A stretch of 64,000 nt of DNA, taken from NCBI RefSeq assembly GCF_029223885.1, contig NZ_CP119410.1, positions 124,001-188,000 on the forward strand. The letters run 5' to 3'. Below, piece after piece: positions 25,992 to 36,453 of this stretch. The position numbers and the translations under genes were made by a program. The notes under the pieces were generated by a model. That model made no database searches. It was not told the origin of the DNA and saw only the letters and a program-made list of their open reading frames with translations. This DNA comes from Pararhizobium gei. Lineage in GTDB: Bacteria > Pseudomonadota > Alphaproteobacteria > Rhizobiales > Rhizobiaceae. The first letter of the stretch is position 1; each line of letters begins with the position of its first letter.

Positions 25992-26972
25992 TCATGCCGT
26001 TTGGCGCATTATGAGCTGCCCGGTCTGCAGGCGGATTATGCCGTCGTCAGAGGGTCTGATGTTGGGGTCGTCTATGAGACTGAGCGCTTCTTGTACCATG
26101 CGCTCCACCGGCTGACGCACGGTCGTCAGTCGATAAGAGTTCCAGCTTGCCATCGGTATGTCGTCGAAACCGACTACAGCCAGGTCATCGGGGATCCGGA
26201 TGCCACGTTCCCTTGCTGCATCGATGACGGCAAGGGCCATAATATCGTTGCAGCAAAATACCGCATCAGGAGGCTCCGCAGAGATTAACATCTCAAGTCC
26301 AGCCTCGTATGCGCTCTGGTAGTTGAAGTTACCAAAGGCCTGCACATCGATTGATCGACCTGCTTCCAGCAGCGCATCGCGGAAGCCGCGGGCCCGCTCG
26401 ATATGGGTCGACGTGTTTGCTACGCCGCCGAGGAAGCCAATTTTCCGGTGGTTTCGGCGCAGGAGAAGCTGGGCGATGTCCCGCCCGCCCTGATAGTTGT
26501 CGCAAGCAACCGCATTGATACGCATGTCCCTCTGTACCCGGTTCAGCAGCACCACCTTGATCTGGTGCTGCCGGCAGGACTGCGCCATTTTCGACGTAAG
26601 ATTGGCTGACGTGACTATGATTGCGGACGGACGGGCCGCAAGGATCTGGTCAGTTGCGGCATCGACGTTGGTTGCTGCAGCAAGCGCATAAACCAGCAAC
26701 TGGCGGCCAGTGTCCTGCAGATTTCTCGCAAGTGCATCAAGAACCGTTGGATAGAATGGATTCAGCAGATCGCCGGCTACCAGTATGACCGTTCCTGCCG
26801 CAATGGCTTCGGCCGTGCGCCGCGCCGGACTGATATAACCAATCTCTTCAGCGGCTGAGAGAATAAGCTTACGCTTTTCATAGTCGATAGGCGCGCCGGG
26901 TGTAAAGGCACGCGATACAGCTGCAAGCGAGACCCCGGCGGCATGGGCGACCTGTTTTGCGGTGGGTTTCAT
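25992..26972 (-). CDS. LacI-family transcriptional regulator
   Basis: 326 residues. The N-terminal helix-turn-helix is KQVAHAAGVSLAAVSRAFTPGAPI and the hinge follows. The periplasmic-binding-like sensor domain shows DLLNPFYPTVLDALARNLQ, CDNYQGGRDIAQLLLRRNHRKIGFLGG, CNDIMALAVIDAARERGIRIPDDLAVVGFDDIPMA and LTTVRQP. It is divergent from the truncated hisD-like/SDR/pntAB set and probably controlled it. A near-palindrome TGAAAATTTTTCA (26985-26997) lies 13 bases before its start and may be its own operator. Confidence 0.9.
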   Translation of the reverse strand: MKPTAKQVAHAAGVSLAAVSRAFTPGAPIDYEKRKLILSAAEEIGYISPARRTAEAIAAGTVILVAGDLLNPFYPTVLDALARNLQDTGRQLLVYALAAATNVDAATDQILAARPSAIIVTSANLTSKMAQSCRQHQIKVVLLNRVQRDMRINAVACDNYQGGRDIAQLLLRRNHRKIGFLGGVANTSTHIERARGFRDALLEAGRSIDVQAFGNFNYQSAYEAGLEMLISAEPPDAVFCCNDIMALAVIDAARERGIRIPDDLAVVGFDDIPMASWNSYRLTTVRQPVERMVQEALSLIDDPNIRPSDDGIIRLQTGQLIMRQTA

Positions 26973-26984
26973 AGCGGCTTGTAC

Positions 26985-26997
26985 TGAAAATTTTTCA
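26985..26997. promoter_or_regulatory. AT-rich near-palindrome, possible LacI operator
   Basis: TGAAAATTTTTCA is a near-symmetric 13-base site directly upstream of the LacI-family gene start, in the region shared with the divergent hisD-like pseudogene. Lacks the CG centre common in LacI operators, so the assignment is weak. Confidence 0.25.
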
Positions 26998-27079
26998 CTA
27001 GAATGATGAAAGCTTGCAATGCATCATTAGCATTATATCGTCGCGTCCGAAAGGGAGGAATTCAATGGCAATCACTTAC

Positions 27080-27846
27080 CTCATTGCGCCTATCGCCTGG
27101 CCTAGGGGACCGAGACCATCAAGCCGGTCGACATGCTCGTTGGACCACGTAATACATACGTTGCCGAGGCCAAGCGCCAGCTCTATGGCCGCGTCGTGAT
27201 CGATCTGTTTGCCGGACCACCTGAGGCGATGGTGATTGCAGATGAAATCGCCGACGTTGAAATCTGCGCAACCGATCGCCTCGACCAGGCTGAGCACGGC
27301 TATGATTTGCCGGCAGATTTGCTCACGAACAGGCGAAATCTTGCTGAGGCCACCTCGGAGGAGGTCGAGCAGCAGCTCATAAGCCTTCCGACGGCCGATA
27401 CGGCACGACGTACCTGGGAAGACTATGGAGAGGTCATCGTCAGTGACAGTCGTGCAGAAATGCTTGATGTTGCCAATCAGATGTCCAGCGAACACGGACA
27501 GGTGATGACGGATCGAGATGACTGGTATCTCGAAAACATGCACAGCTACGGCGCACTGTTCCTTGGCGCGCGCACCAATGTTGCCAATGGCGATAGAGTC
27601 ATCAGCACCAACCACACATTGCCAACTAAGAAGGCTGGCCGTTACACGGGAGGCCTGTGGGTTGGTAAATTTCTTAAGACACGCATCTGCCAGAAGGTGG
27701 GAGCAGACGAGGCTGCTGCAAAGATAGGCGTTTATGGATCTAGGCTTTGCACCCATGAGGGGTTTGTTTGCGATGCAGAACAGTGCAACGTGCGTGTTCG
27801 GCGCTACGGGGGGCGTAACATCGCGTACGGACAGGCCGCCGAATGA
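27080..27846 (+). pseudogene. 5'-truncated histidinol-dehydrogenase-like (HpsN-like) gene
   Basis: The plus strand matches the C-terminal 245 residues of the intact HisD-like protein encoded at 45331-46641, from GTETIKPVD to the end (IAYG-AAE). An in-frame TAG at 27103 and loss of the first ~190 residues, including the NAD-loop GCYIPGG, show it is broken. Catalytic Glu-His (SSEHGQ) and zinc-site Gln/His (QAEHG) survive, but the last zinc ligand, His in GHAEQ, has become Asp (CDAEQ). A frame from 27133 is open for 237 residues, yet it lacks the nucleotide-binding half. Its end still overlaps the SDR start by four bases, as in the intact pair. Confidence 0.85.
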
Positions 27847-28616
27847 CCACGACAACGCTGCCCCGCACACCATCGTTCCGGCTCGACGGCAAGAGGGCCC
27901 TTGTTGTCGGCGCGTCGTCCGGCATCGGGCAGGCTGCCGCTGTTGCGCTGGCTGAAGCCGGGGCAAACGTCACTCTCGCGGCCCGTTCAATCGACAAGCT
28001 TAAACAGATTGGTGACGCTTTGCGCGGGATGGGGCTAATGGCCTCGACACTCGCGATTGACGTGCAGGATGTTGAAGCAACTGAGCAAGCCATAGCCTCT
28101 CACGCGCCGTTCGATATTCTGGTCAATAGCGCTGGCCTCGCCCGACACGGGCCAGCGCTCGAAACTACCCCAGCTGACTTCGACACTGTGATAGGGATCA
28201 ATGTTCGCGGTGCATATTTCGTGACGCGAGCGGTCGCCCAGAGACTGGTGACGGCAAATCGCACGGGCTCGCTCATCAACATCTCCTCGCAGATGGCACA
28301 TGTTGGCGGAATTGACCGTGCCGTCTACAGTGCGACGAAGCACGCCGTCGAGGGATTTACCAAGTCGATGGCGATTGAGTGGGGCAAGCACGGTATCCGG
28401 GTCAACACGATCTGCCCTACGTTTATCCGCACGCCGCTCGCCGAGCAAACCTTTGCAAACCCCGAACGCGTTCGATGGATCGAGGAAAAGATTAAACTCG
28501 GTCGTGTCGGCGAGCTTGAAGACATGATGGGGCCTGTGACGTTCCTTGCATCCGACGCCGCGGCAATGATCACCGGATCCGCACTTATGGTCGATGGCGG
28601 CTGGACAGCCGACTGA
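27843..28616 (+). CDS. short-chain dehydrogenase/reductase
   Basis: 257 residues of classical SDR: VVGASSGIGQAA (cofactor motif), LVNSAG (NNAG equivalent), LINISSQMAHVG (catalytic Ser), VYSATK (Tyr and Lys), [15 protein letters not shown], and the typical end ITGSALMVDGGWTAD. It is a paralogue of the SDR at 46638-47396, with the same position behind a hisD-like gene. It probably interconverts a secondary alcohol and a ketone. Because its partner is broken, its present role may be reduced or independent. It runs into pntA after 22 bases. Confidence 0.9.
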   Translation: MTTTTLPRTPSFRLDGKRALVVGASSGIGQAAAVALAEAGANVTLAARSIDKLKQIGDALRGMGLMASTLAIDVQDVEATEQAIASHAPFDILVNSAGLARHGPALETTPADFDTVIGINVRGAYFVTRAVAQRLVTANRTGSLINISSQMAHVGGIDRAVYSATKHAVEGFTKSMAIEWGKHGIRVNTICPTFIRTPLAEQTFANPERVRWIEEKIKLGRVGELEDMMGPVTFLASDAAAMITGSALMVDGGWTAD

Positions 28617-28638
28617 TTATGTCAACAGGAGCATAGAA

Positions 28639-30210
28639 ATGAAGATTGCCACACCCCGGGAGGGAGTTGCGGGCGAGGCGCGTGTCGCGATGACGCCTGA
28701 CAGTGCCCAGCAACTGCAGAAGCTCGGGTACGAATGCCTGATCGAAGCTGGCGCCGGAATGGCGGCTGGTTTTTCGGATGAAGCGTATCGGGTAGCCGGG
28801 GTAACGGTCGTCGGTAGCGCTGCCATGCTGTACGAGACAGCTGACGTGATTGGCAAGGTTCGCGCTCCGGAAGTTTACGAATTAGAGCAACTGCGGCCCG
28901 GCCAAACATTGATCTCGTTCTTCTATCCAGCACAGAACAAGGATCTGCTGGAACAGGCGCGGGAGCGGGGTGCAAACGTCATCGCCATGGACATGGTGCC
29001 GCGTATCAGCCGTGCCCAGAAGATGGATGCACTGTCGTCGATGGCCAACATTGCGGGCTATCGCGCTGTGATCGAGGCAGGCAACAATTTTGGCCGTTTC
29101 TTTACCGGCCAGATCACCGCTGCCGGCAAGGTTCCTCCGGCAAAGGTTCTCGTCATCGGCGCCGGTGTGGCGGGTCTTGCAGCCATCGGCACCTCTACCT
29201 CCCTCGGCGCCATCACTTATGCTTTCGACGTTCGCCCGGAAGTCGCCGAGCAGATCGAATCCATGGGCGCGCAGTTCGTGTATCTGGATTTCGCCGAAGT
29301 CCAGGATGGCGCCGCGACCGGCGGTTATGCCGCTCCCTCATCCCCGGAGTTTCGCGAGAAGCAACTTGCTAAGTTTCGCGAGCTAGCGCCGGAAATCGAT
29401 ATCGTCATTACCACGGCGCTGATCCCAGGCCGTGATGCGCCCAAGCTCTGGATGGCCGACATGGTCGCTGCGATGAAGCCGGGTTCGGTGGTGATCGACC
29501 TTGCCGCCGAGCGTGGCGGCAATTGCGACCTGACCGTTGCCGACCAGAAGATCGTGTCCGAGAACGGCGTGACGATCGTCGGTTACACGGATTTTCCGAG
29601 CCGCATGGCGGCGCAAGCTTCGACGCTCTATTCGACCAATATCCGTCACATGATGACGGATCTAACGCCAGCAAAGGATGGCGTGATCGTTCACAACATG
29701 GAGGACGATGTCATCCGAGGTGCGACCGTCGCTTTCCAAGGCGAGATAACCTTCCCGCCGCCGCCGCCGAAGATCCAGGCGATTGCGGCAGTAAAGCCGA
29801 AGGAAAAAGTCAAGGATCTTACGCCCGCGGAAAAACGCGCCAAGGAAATTGACGCGTTCAAGGCGCAGACCCACAATCAGGTCGGCCTCCTTGTGATATC
29901 CACCGCATTGCTTCTGCTTGTCGGTGCCTATGCGCCGGAAAGCTTCATGGGCCATTTCATCGTCTTCGTACTCTCCTGTTTCATTGGTTTCTCGGTGATC
30001 TGGAATGTAAGCCACTCGCTGCACACCCCGCTGATGGCGGTGACCAATGCCATTTCCGGCATCGTTATTCTGGGTGCGCTGCTCCAGGTCGGCTCCAGCA
30101 ACTGGCTGGTGGTGATCCTGGCGGCTCTGTCAGTGCTGATCGCGACGATCAACATCGTCGGTGGTTTCCTTGTGACACGGCGCATGCTCGCCATGTTCCA
30201 GAAGTCGTGA
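28639..30210 (+). CDS. pntA: NAD(P) transhydrogenase subunit alpha
   Basis: 523 residues from the ATG at 28639 (CAGGAG upstream). The N-terminal alanine-dehydrogenase-like NAD domain is clear: [59 protein letters not shown] linker rich in Pro/Lys leads to four membrane segments ([22 protein letters not shown] onward). This is the fused alpha form, as in E. coli, not split into alpha-1 and alpha-2. With PntB it uses the proton gradient to make NADPH from NADH. It lies in one transcript with the SDR upstream. Confidence 0.95.
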   Translation: MKIATPREGVAGEARVAMTPDSAQQLQKLGYECLIEAGAGMAAGFSDEAYRVAGVTVVGSAAMLYETADVIGKVRAPEVYELEQLRPGQTLISFFYPAQNKDLLEQARERGANVIAMDMVPRISRAQKMDALSSMANIAGYRAVIEAGNNFGRFFTGQITAAGKVPPAKVLVIGAGVAGLAAIGTSTSLGAITYAFDVRPEVAEQIESMGAQFVYLDFAEVQDGAATGGYAAPSSPEFREKQLAKFRELAPEIDIVITTALIPGRDAPKLWMADMVAAMKPGSVVIDLAAERGGNCDLTVADQKIVSENGVTIVGYTDFPSRMAAQASTLYSTNIRHMMTDLTPAKDGVIVHNMEDDVIRGATVAFQGEITFPPPPPKIQAIAAVKPKEKVKDLTPAEKRAKEIDAFKAQTHNQVGLLVISTALLLLVGAYAPESFMGHFIVFVLSCFIGFSVIWNVSHSLHTPLMAVTNAISGIVILGALLQVGSSNWLVVILAALSVLIATINIVGGFLVTRRMLAMFQKS

Positions 30211-30229
30211 TCGGGGAGGGGAAAAGACT

Positions 30230-31669
30230 ATGACAATCGGTATCGTATCTGCAGCCTATATTGCCGCTGCTGTTCTCTTCATCCTTTCTCTCGGCGGACT
30301 GTCCGGCCAGGAAAGCGCCAAGCGCGCCGTCTGGTACGGAATAGTCGGCATGGCGCTTGCGGTCGCCGCCACGGTCTTTGGGCCAGGCGTCGGCAACTGG
30401 TTCATCATCCTCATGATGATCGCCGGCGGCTCAGTCATGGGCTACTACGTTGCAGCCCGCGTACAGATGACAGAAATGCCGCAGCTTGTTGCAGCGCTTC
30501 ACTCATTCGTCGGTCTAGCGGCCGTGTTCATCGGCTACAATGCCGAACTGGAACTCGGCACAGTGCTGGCGCTGAAGGCAGCCGGCGGCGACCTGTCGAC
30601 GCTGGCCGGATTTGCCGAGAAGCTTGCCCACAAGGATGCGGTGGAGATCGCCATCCTCAAGGTCGAGGTTTTCCTTGGCGTGTTCATTGGCGCAGTCACC
30701 TTCACCGGCTCGGTCATCGCCTTCGGCAAGCTTGCGGGCAAGATCGATGGCAAGGCGAAGAAGCTGCCGGGCGGGCATTTCCTGAATGCGGGTGCGGCCC
30801 TTGGCTCGATCATTCTGCTGGTGATGTTCTTCAACGGTGCAGGCCTCTGGACGCTGGTCCTGATGACGCTGCTCGCCTTCTTCATCGGATATCACCTGAT
30901 CATGGGCATCGGCGGCGCCGACATGCCGGTGGTCGTCTCGATGCTGAACAGCTATTCGGGCTGGGCAGCCGCTGCCATCGGCTTTTCGCTCGGCAACGAC
31001 CTCTTGATCGTCACCGGCGCGCTGGTCGGCTCCTCGGGTGCGATCCTCTCCTACATCATGTGCAAGGCGATGAACCGCTCCTTCGTGTCGGTCATTCTCG
31101 GCGGCTTTGGCGGTACGACTGGTCCGGCGATTGAGATTGAGGGCGAACAGATCGCCATCGATGCCGAAGGCGTTGCCAATGCACTGAACGACGCCGACAG
31201 CGTCATCATCGTGCCGGGTTACGGCATGGCGGTCGCCCAGGCTCAAGCTGCCGTGTCTGAACTGACCCGCAAGCTCAGGGCCGCTGGCAAGACTGTGCGC
31301 TTTGCCATCCATCCGGTAGCCGGTCGTCTTCCAGGTCACATGAATGTGCTGCTTGCCGAAGCCAAGGTGCCCTATGACATTGTCATGGAAATGGATGAGA
31401 TCAACGACGATTTCCCAAACACGGACGTTGTCATCGTCATCGGATCGAACGACATCGTCAATCCAGCCGCCGAGGAAGACCCGAACTCGCCGATATCAGG
31501 CATGCCCGTTCTGCAGGTCTGGAAAGCCAAGCAGGTGTTCGTCTCCAAGCGTGGCCAAGGGACCGGCTATTCCGGCATCGAGAACCCGCTGTTCTACAAA
31601 GACAATACGCGCATGTTCTATGGCGATGCAAAGAAATCGGTTAGCGAGCTCATTAAGATGTTGGCTTGA
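30230..31669 (+). CDS. pntB: NAD(P) transhydrogenase subunit beta
   Basis: 479 residues, standard PntB length. About nine N-terminal membrane segments ([29 protein letters not shown] region visible as [20 protein letters not shown]) are followed by the soluble NADP domain: [68 protein letters not shown] and [19 protein letters not shown]. It follows pntA by 19 bases with GGGGAGGGGA upstream. Inner-membrane proton-translocating complex. Confidence 0.95.
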   Translation: MTIGIVSAAYIAAAVLFILSLGGLSGQESAKRAVWYGIVGMALAVAATVFGPGVGNWFIILMMIAGGSVMGYYVAARVQMTEMPQLVAALHSFVGLAAVFIGYNAELELGTVLALKAAGGDLSTLAGFAEKLAHKDAVEIAILKVEVFLGVFIGAVTFTGSVIAFGKLAGKIDGKAKKLPGGHFLNAGAALGSIILLVMFFNGAGLWTLVLMTLLAFFIGYHLIMGIGGADMPVVVSMLNSYSGWAAAAIGFSLGNDLLIVTGALVGSSGAILSYIMCKAMNRSFVSVILGGFGGTTGPAIEIEGEQIAIDAEGVANALNDADSVIIVPGYGMAVAQAQAAVSELTRKLRAAGKTVRFAIHPVAGRLPGHMNVLLAEAKVPYDIVMEMDEINDDFPNTDVVIVIGSNDIVNPAAEEDPNSPISGMPVLQVWKAKQVFVSKRGQGTGYSGIENPLFYKDNTRMFYGDAKKSVSELIKMLA

Positions 31670-31734
31670 GCACGATTGTGGCGGCGGATACTTGAGTAAA
31701 AAGTCTGCGTGCGCGCCAGCTTGGATTGATTGCC

Positions 31735-31896
31735 TTAAGCAAACATATTCTTGATCTCGGCACGCTGTTTGGCGTGTTTGTTGGGGTTCTGTTTCAGCTT
31801 TGCAAGATCGATCAATTTCCGTTGTACCGCTAGCAGCGACGCTAACGCCAAAACGAGATCGACAAGCGATTTCCCGGTCTTTTGGCGGCCGTGCTT
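31735..31896 (-). pseudogene. short protein-like remnant without a start codon
   Basis: Within the 360-base gap between pntB and the chemoreceptor gene, the minus strand has an open stretch of 53 residues (HGRQKTGKSLVDLVLALASL ... KLKQNPNKHAKQRAEIKNMFA) with natural-looking helical composition. A stop codon immediately precedes it and there is no ATG. It may be the C-terminal end of a lost gene. Nothing else was recognised in 31670-32032. Confidence 0.25.
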
Positions 31897-32032
31897 TCAG
31901 TCAGGGAGGAATTGTCTGCTTGAGAGAGAGCTTGTCACACCGAGTCTCGGTCCGCTCACCCGAGTGGTAGCTGGCCGCTGTGGGCGTTGGGTGGGGATAT
32001 TTATCTGCCTTCCGAAAGCCTTTGCGACCTAC

Positions 32033-34291
32033 CTAACCATTCGCCGGGCTGGCGAAGGAGAAGGGTTTGGATCGAGCCTCTTTGTTTCCCCCCACGACCG
32101 CTAGCTTTGCGCCGCCGCCGAGCTTGAAGCGAGCGACCAAAGATCTCAAGTTTTCGGCTTCTGATGCCAAGGTCTCGCTTGCGGCAGTCGATTGCTCAAC
32201 CATCGCGGCATTCTGTTGGGTGGTCTGGTCCATGTGATTGACAGCAGTGTTCACCTCCGCAAGTCCGATGGCCTGTTCGCGGGCAGACGTCGCAATGGCG
32301 TCAAGCTGGGTATTGATCGACACGACATGGTGTTCGATGACTTTCAGTGCCTCGCCGGTTGCTGAAACAAGCCGAACGCCATTCCCCACCTCTTCAGCGG
32401 ATGCACGAATAAGCGTCTTGATTTCCTTCGCCGCCTGGGCGGAACGCTGGGCAAGCTCGCGCACTTCCTGCGCCACAACGGCAAATCCCTTGCCGGCATC
32501 TCCGGCGCGGGCGGCTTCCACGCCCGCATTGAGGGCAAGGAGGTTCGTCTGGAAGGCGATCTCGTTGATGACGCCGATGATGTTTGAAATTTGGCTGGAG
32601 GAATGCTCGATTCGCTGCATGGCATCGACAGCGGTCGCGACGACCTCGCCGGAATGCTTCGCCGACTCGGTCGATTGTTGCGCGATGGCGCGTGCCTCTT
32701 CCGCACGTTTCGAAGAAATGGAAACATTCGTTGTAATTTCGTCCAGCGCAGCTGCGGTTTCCTCCAGTGACGCCGCCTGCTGTTCGGTTCGTTTCGAAAG
32801 ATCGAAAGCGCTCTGGCTCAATTCCCTGGATCCGACGTCAATCTGGGTGGTGGCGTGCGTCACAGATTTTAACGTCGTTCGCAGCTGGGTGACGGCCGTA
32901 TTGAAATTCGTCCGCAAGCTCTCGAAGTCGGCCGCAAATGGCTCTTTCAGTTCAAACGTTAGATTGCCGTCCGACAGGTGCTGAAGGCCATCGGCGAGCC
33001 CACGCGTGGCCTTGAGCATTTGTTCAGCACGCATGCGCTCGGCATCCGCAACCTGTGCCCGTTCGGTTTCAGTTGAGGTGCGGGCAAACTGTGCTTCTCG
33101 CTCGAGCTCGATCGCACGCAGTCCATTGACCTTGAAGACCTCGACAGCCTTTGCCATGGCACCAATCTCGTCCGTTCTTTCCGTCCCCTTGACGGGTTGC
33201 GACAGGTCGCCCTTGGCGAGCACCGCCATCGTCTGCGCGAGATCGCGTATTGGACGCCCGACGATCCGGGACACAAGCCATGCAATGCCAGCGACAAGCA
33301 GAATCAATACGCCCAACCCGATCATCATCGCGATGGACTGGCGCTGTAGCGGACCATTGATCGTGCTAACGGGAACATCGACGACGGCCACCCAGGTCGT
33401 GTCGAAGCGGGAAACCTTGAAAGGCAGGAATATTCGTTGAACGACCGTACCGTCCTGCCACGACATTTGCGGCACGATCTGCGCTTCATTTCGAGCGACG
33501 GCCTGGCTAAGCTCCGCACTCCCTTCACCTGCCCCATACGGCGTGGCCAGAAGCGAACTGTCCGGGTTGACGACCCACTCCCCCTTGGCGGAAAGCAGGG
33601 TTACGCGCCCGGTTCCCATCGGATGTACGTCTGCCAGCGTGGTCGACAGGCGTGCCAGATCGACCCCGTTCCCGGTAATGCCGACAAGTTTTCCATCGAC
33701 CTTGATCGGGTAGACCACCGTTGCGATGAGGGTGCGTTTATCGCCGATGGGATACACGAACGGGTTGGTCACCGACCCCTTTCCGCTGTCTACGGGTAGG
33801 CGATACCATTCTGAATCGACAAGCTTTTCGAACGTTCCCCCGGTTATCGCTCCGTCTGCACCACGGCTGTAGGATGTAGCAAACAACCCCTCCTTGTTCG
33901 TTCCGAGGTCGGTTCTGTCGATAATTTCCTTCTGCCGACCGTCCAATGCCCCCGGCTCCTCAAGATACCAGGAATTGAAACCGTCCGGAAAGGCCACTAG
34001 CTTTGCGCGCAGTTCGTTCATCAGGGAAACGCGGTCCGTTTGGGACTTGGCTTGGCGTTCCGCCATCAATGCCGCCGTGGCATTGGCCGCCCCAGCATAC
34101 TCTGCCATGATGGAGTTGACATATTTTTGCGCGTTTTGCGCCTCGCCGACCATGATCTGATTGGTCATTTCCAGTGTCGCCGACCGGGAATCCAGCCATA
34201 TGTAGCTGCCGATCGGAATGATAGCAGCAAAGATACCAACGCAGACGACTGCTGCAAGCTTCGAGTTGATGGAACGCGGATAGATTGACAT
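32033..34291 (-). CDS. methyl-accepting chemotaxis protein with dCache-type sensor
   Basis: 752 residues from the ATG at 34289-34291; the frame extends upstream to 34387 but AAGGGCGACG sits just before the chosen start. A membrane segment (about 12-32), a ~300-residue periplasmic sensor with double-Cache features (FNSWYLEEPGALDGRQKE, WYRLPVDSGKGSVTNPFVYPIGDK, VVYPIKVDGKLVGITGNGVDL), a second membrane segment, HAMP, and the signalling hairpin with its highly conserved tip (IGVINEIAFQTNLLALNAGVEAARAGDAGKGFAVVAQEVRELAQRSAQAAKEIK). Cache sensors bind small ligands such as organic acids, amines or sugars directly. No C-terminal NWETF-type tail. Confidence 0.93.
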   Translation of the reverse strand: MSIYPRSINSKLAAVVCVGIFAAIIPIGSYIWLDSRSATLEMTNQIMVGEAQNAQKYVNSIMAEYAGAANATAALMAERQAKSQTDRVSLMNELRAKLVAFPDGFNSWYLEEPGALDGRQKEIIDRTDLGTNKEGLFATSYSRGADGAITGGTFEKLVDSEWYRLPVDSGKGSVTNPFVYPIGDKRTLIATVVYPIKVDGKLVGITGNGVDLARLSTTLADVHPMGTGRVTLLSAKGEWVVNPDSSLLATPYGAGEGSAELSQAVARNEAQIVPQMSWQDGTVVQRIFLPFKVSRFDTTWVAVVDVPVSTINGPLQRQSIAMMIGLGVLILLVAGIAWLVSRIVGRPIRDLAQTMAVLAKGDLSQPVKGTERTDEIGAMAKAVEVFKVNGLRAIELEREAQFARTSTETERAQVADAERMRAEQMLKATRGLADGLQHLSDGNLTFELKEPFAADFESLRTNFNTAVTQLRTTLKSVTHATTQIDVGSRELSQSAFDLSKRTEQQAASLEETAAALDEITTNVSISSKRAEEARAIAQQSTESAKHSGEVVATAVDAMQRIEHSSSQISNIIGVINEIAFQTNLLALNAGVEAARAGDAGKGFAVVAQEVRELAQRSAQAAKEIKTLIRASAEEVGNGVRLVSATGEALKVIEHHVVSINTQLDAIATSAREQAIGLAEVNTAVNHMDQTTQQNAAMVEQSTAASETLASEAENLRSLVARFKLGGGAKLAVVGGNKEARSKPFSFASPANG

Positions 34292-34541
34292 CGCAACGTC
34301 GCCCTTTTTTACTTTTAAATGGAAATTCGCCGGATCCGCCGTGAATTGATACTTCACGCACGGGCGATCTTGGGCGTTGATGTTCATTCAAGGGGGAGCG
34401 CAACTCGATCCCTCGACATGAGTTCCTTTGCGGGCGGTCACATTTGCTATTGAAATCCGGGTGTTTCAAGTCACACCCCTGTGGCCGCAGCTTACAGGAC
34501 CCTACGACAGGCCCTGTAGGATTTGGCGACATCTTCAAACA

Positions 34542-36377
34542 CTATCCCGCGCGAAGCAGGCCCTTGCGGTCACGCTCGAAATCGGTTTCCGAGGATTGGC
34601 GCTCGGAAAACGAGAAGTGCTTGACCACGTCCTTCAACCGCGCGATCTCCTCGTTTAGCACGTCGACAGAACCATCGGCCTCTTGGACCATCGCTGCATT
34701 TTGCTGGGTCGTCTTGTCGATCGAATTCACGGCGGTGTTGACCGCTTTCAGGCCGGTCGATTGTTCGTTGGTTGCCTTTGCTATCTCATCCATGTAGCCG
34801 TTGATCTCGACGATAAAGTCGCCGATGATGGTGAGGGACGCGCTCGCCTCGCGGACTAGATGGACACCGCCGAAAACCTCACCCGACGAGCGTTCGATCA
34901 GGACCTTGATCTCTTTTGCCGCCCTAGCGGAGCGCTGGGCAAGCTCGCGAACCTCCTGCGCGACGACAGCGAAGCCTTTTCCGGCCTCGCCGGCCCGAGC
35001 CGCTTCGACGCCGGCATTGAGTGCCAGAAGGTTCGTCTGGAACGCGATCTCGTCGATAACGCTGATGATATTCGATATCTCGCCCGATGACCCTTCGATG
35101 CGTCGCATGGCGTCTTCGGCATGCGAGACAACCTGAGCAGATTCTCTTGCGGCCTTGCGGGCATTCTCCGTCGTCAGCCGCGCCGCGTCGGTACGCTGCG
35201 ATGTACTGGACACGTTAACCGTTATCTGTTCCAGGGCCGCCGCCGTTTCCTCGAGCGTGGAGGCTTGTTCCGCGGTACGCCGGGAGAGATGCTGCGTGCC
35301 CGCGGTGATCTGGTCCGCCCCGGTCTCGATGGCCGTTATACTGTGGCTCACCGTCTCCAGCGTGACCGACAGCTGTGCCACCGATCGGTTGAAGTTTTCT
35401 CGCAGTCCTTCAAATTCGGAGGAGAAAACGTCTGTGACCGTGCAGTTCAGGTCGCCGGCGGCCAGTCGCGTCAACGCTCCGGCAAGCCCCGTGGTCGCAA
35501 CAGCCAGCCGGTGGTTTGCATCAGCCTCGGCTCGCTGTTGTGCCGCAACTTTATCGGCTTCTGTTTGAACCGCGTTTTCCCGGGCTTCCTGTTCGAGGCG
35601 GGTCTTGGATAGGGCCGACACGCGGAATACCTCGACGGCGGATGCCATGTAACCGATTTCGTCGGACCGTCCGTGAAAGGGTATGGCGGCCTCGGTGTCA
35701 CCCGCAGCCAGCCTCTGCATTGAGGAGGTGATCCTCTTGATCGGATTGGCAACGCCGACAACGACGAAACCGATCGATACGGCAAGGACAAGCGCTGCGG
35801 CTATCGCGCCAACCACCATTGCGGTCCGGGTGGCTTGATACGATTGCTGGCTACGGTCGTACGCCATGGCGCTGCCGTCGCTGTTGATCGCTACCAGTGC
35901 GTCTGCCTTCTGCGTCACCTGACTGGCGAGCGTCTCTATTTTCGTCAGGTAGTCACTTGCCGCTTCCATCCGGTTCGCGCGCGACAAATCGATGAGTTTG
36001 GCTGTCTTTCCCACATACTCGTCCACGGCAAGAGCGAGAGACGATACCAATGCCTGCTCCTCGTCCGAGTTTGAGACGTACGCGGCCACATGACCTTTCA
36101 GGCTGACGATGGTTGAATCGATCAATTGAGACTGTGCGTCCTTTGCATCGCTCATCGTTGACAGGACATGGTTGCGATACGCGATGCGCAGTGTCGCCAT
36201 GTCGCGAACGATGGCATTCGACAGCTGGACATTGGGTAGCCATTTCGTCGCGATCTCCCGCGTCGATGCGTTGACCGCTCCGAGACTGTTGATCGCCGCC
36301 AAGGCGCCTGCGGAAATCAGCAGGCCGAACAGGATAAAGATTGAAATCAAGGTGACCTTAACGCCGGGCCTTGTCAT
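34542..36377 (-). CDS. methyl-accepting chemotaxis protein with four-helix-bundle sensor
   Basis: 611 residues from the ATG at 36375-36377 (GGAGG eight bases upstream); an earlier frame start at 36401 is less likely. Two membrane segments flank a ~160-residue all-helical periplasmic domain of the 4HB_MCP type (WLPNVQLSNAIVRDMATLRIAYRNHVL), then HAMP and the signalling hairpin (ISVIDEIAFQTNLLALNAGVEAARAGEAGKGFAVVAQEVRELAQRSARAAKEIK). 4HB receptors often sense through periplasmic binding proteins. It is divergent from the CUT2 transporter, with LacI-type palindromes on both sides of the intergenic region, so taxis to the transported sugar is likely. Confidence 0.93.
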   Translation of the reverse strand: MTRPGVKVTLISIFILFGLLISAGALAAINSLGAVNASTREIATKWLPNVQLSNAIVRDMATLRIAYRNHVLSTMSDAKDAQSQLIDSTIVSLKGHVAAYVSNSDEEQALVSSLALAVDEYVGKTAKLIDLSRANRMEAASDYLTKIETLASQVTQKADALVAINSDGSAMAYDRSQQSYQATRTAMVVGAIAAALVLAVSIGFVVVGVANPIKRITSSMQRLAAGDTEAAIPFHGRSDEIGYMASAVEVFRVSALSKTRLEQEARENAVQTEADKVAAQQRAEADANHRLAVATTGLAGALTRLAAGDLNCTVTDVFSSEFEGLRENFNRSVAQLSVTLETVSHSITAIETGADQITAGTQHLSRRTAEQASTLEETAAALEQITVNVSSTSQRTDAARLTTENARKAARESAQVVSHAEDAMRRIEGSSGEISNIISVIDEIAFQTNLLALNAGVEAARAGEAGKGFAVVAQEVRELAQRSARAAKEIKVLIERSSGEVFGGVHLVREASASLTIIGDFIVEINGYMDEIAKATNEQSTGLKAVNTAVNSIDKTTQQNAAMVQEADGSVDVLNEEIARLKDVVKHFSFSERQSSETDFERDRKGLLRAG

Positions 36378-36415
36378 GAATACGTCCTCCAACGACAGCA
36401 ATTCGAAGGTGAGAT

Positions 36416-36453
36416 CGTTCTCGGAGAACGTTCTCTTTCCTGATTGGATTATA
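36416..36453 (-). promoter_or_regulatory. palindromic operator and -10 element upstream of the chemoreceptor gene
   Basis: CGTTCTCGGAGAACG (36416-36430) is an exact palindrome about a central G. It repeats the half-sites of the palindrome at 36666-36686. On the minus strand a perfect TATAAT lies at 36453-36448, so the operator sits just downstream of a plausible promoter for the chemoreceptor gene at 36377. The -35 element is weak. Confidence 0.6.

Noticed and set aside
27133..27846. Intact 237-residue dehydrogenase gene
   Set aside because: It lacks the NAD-binding half, has an in-frame stop just upstream within the homology, and has lost a zinc ligand.
31751..32104. 117-residue plus-strand frame after pntB
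   Set aside because: It overlaps the end of the chemoreceptor gene and has no protein-like pattern.
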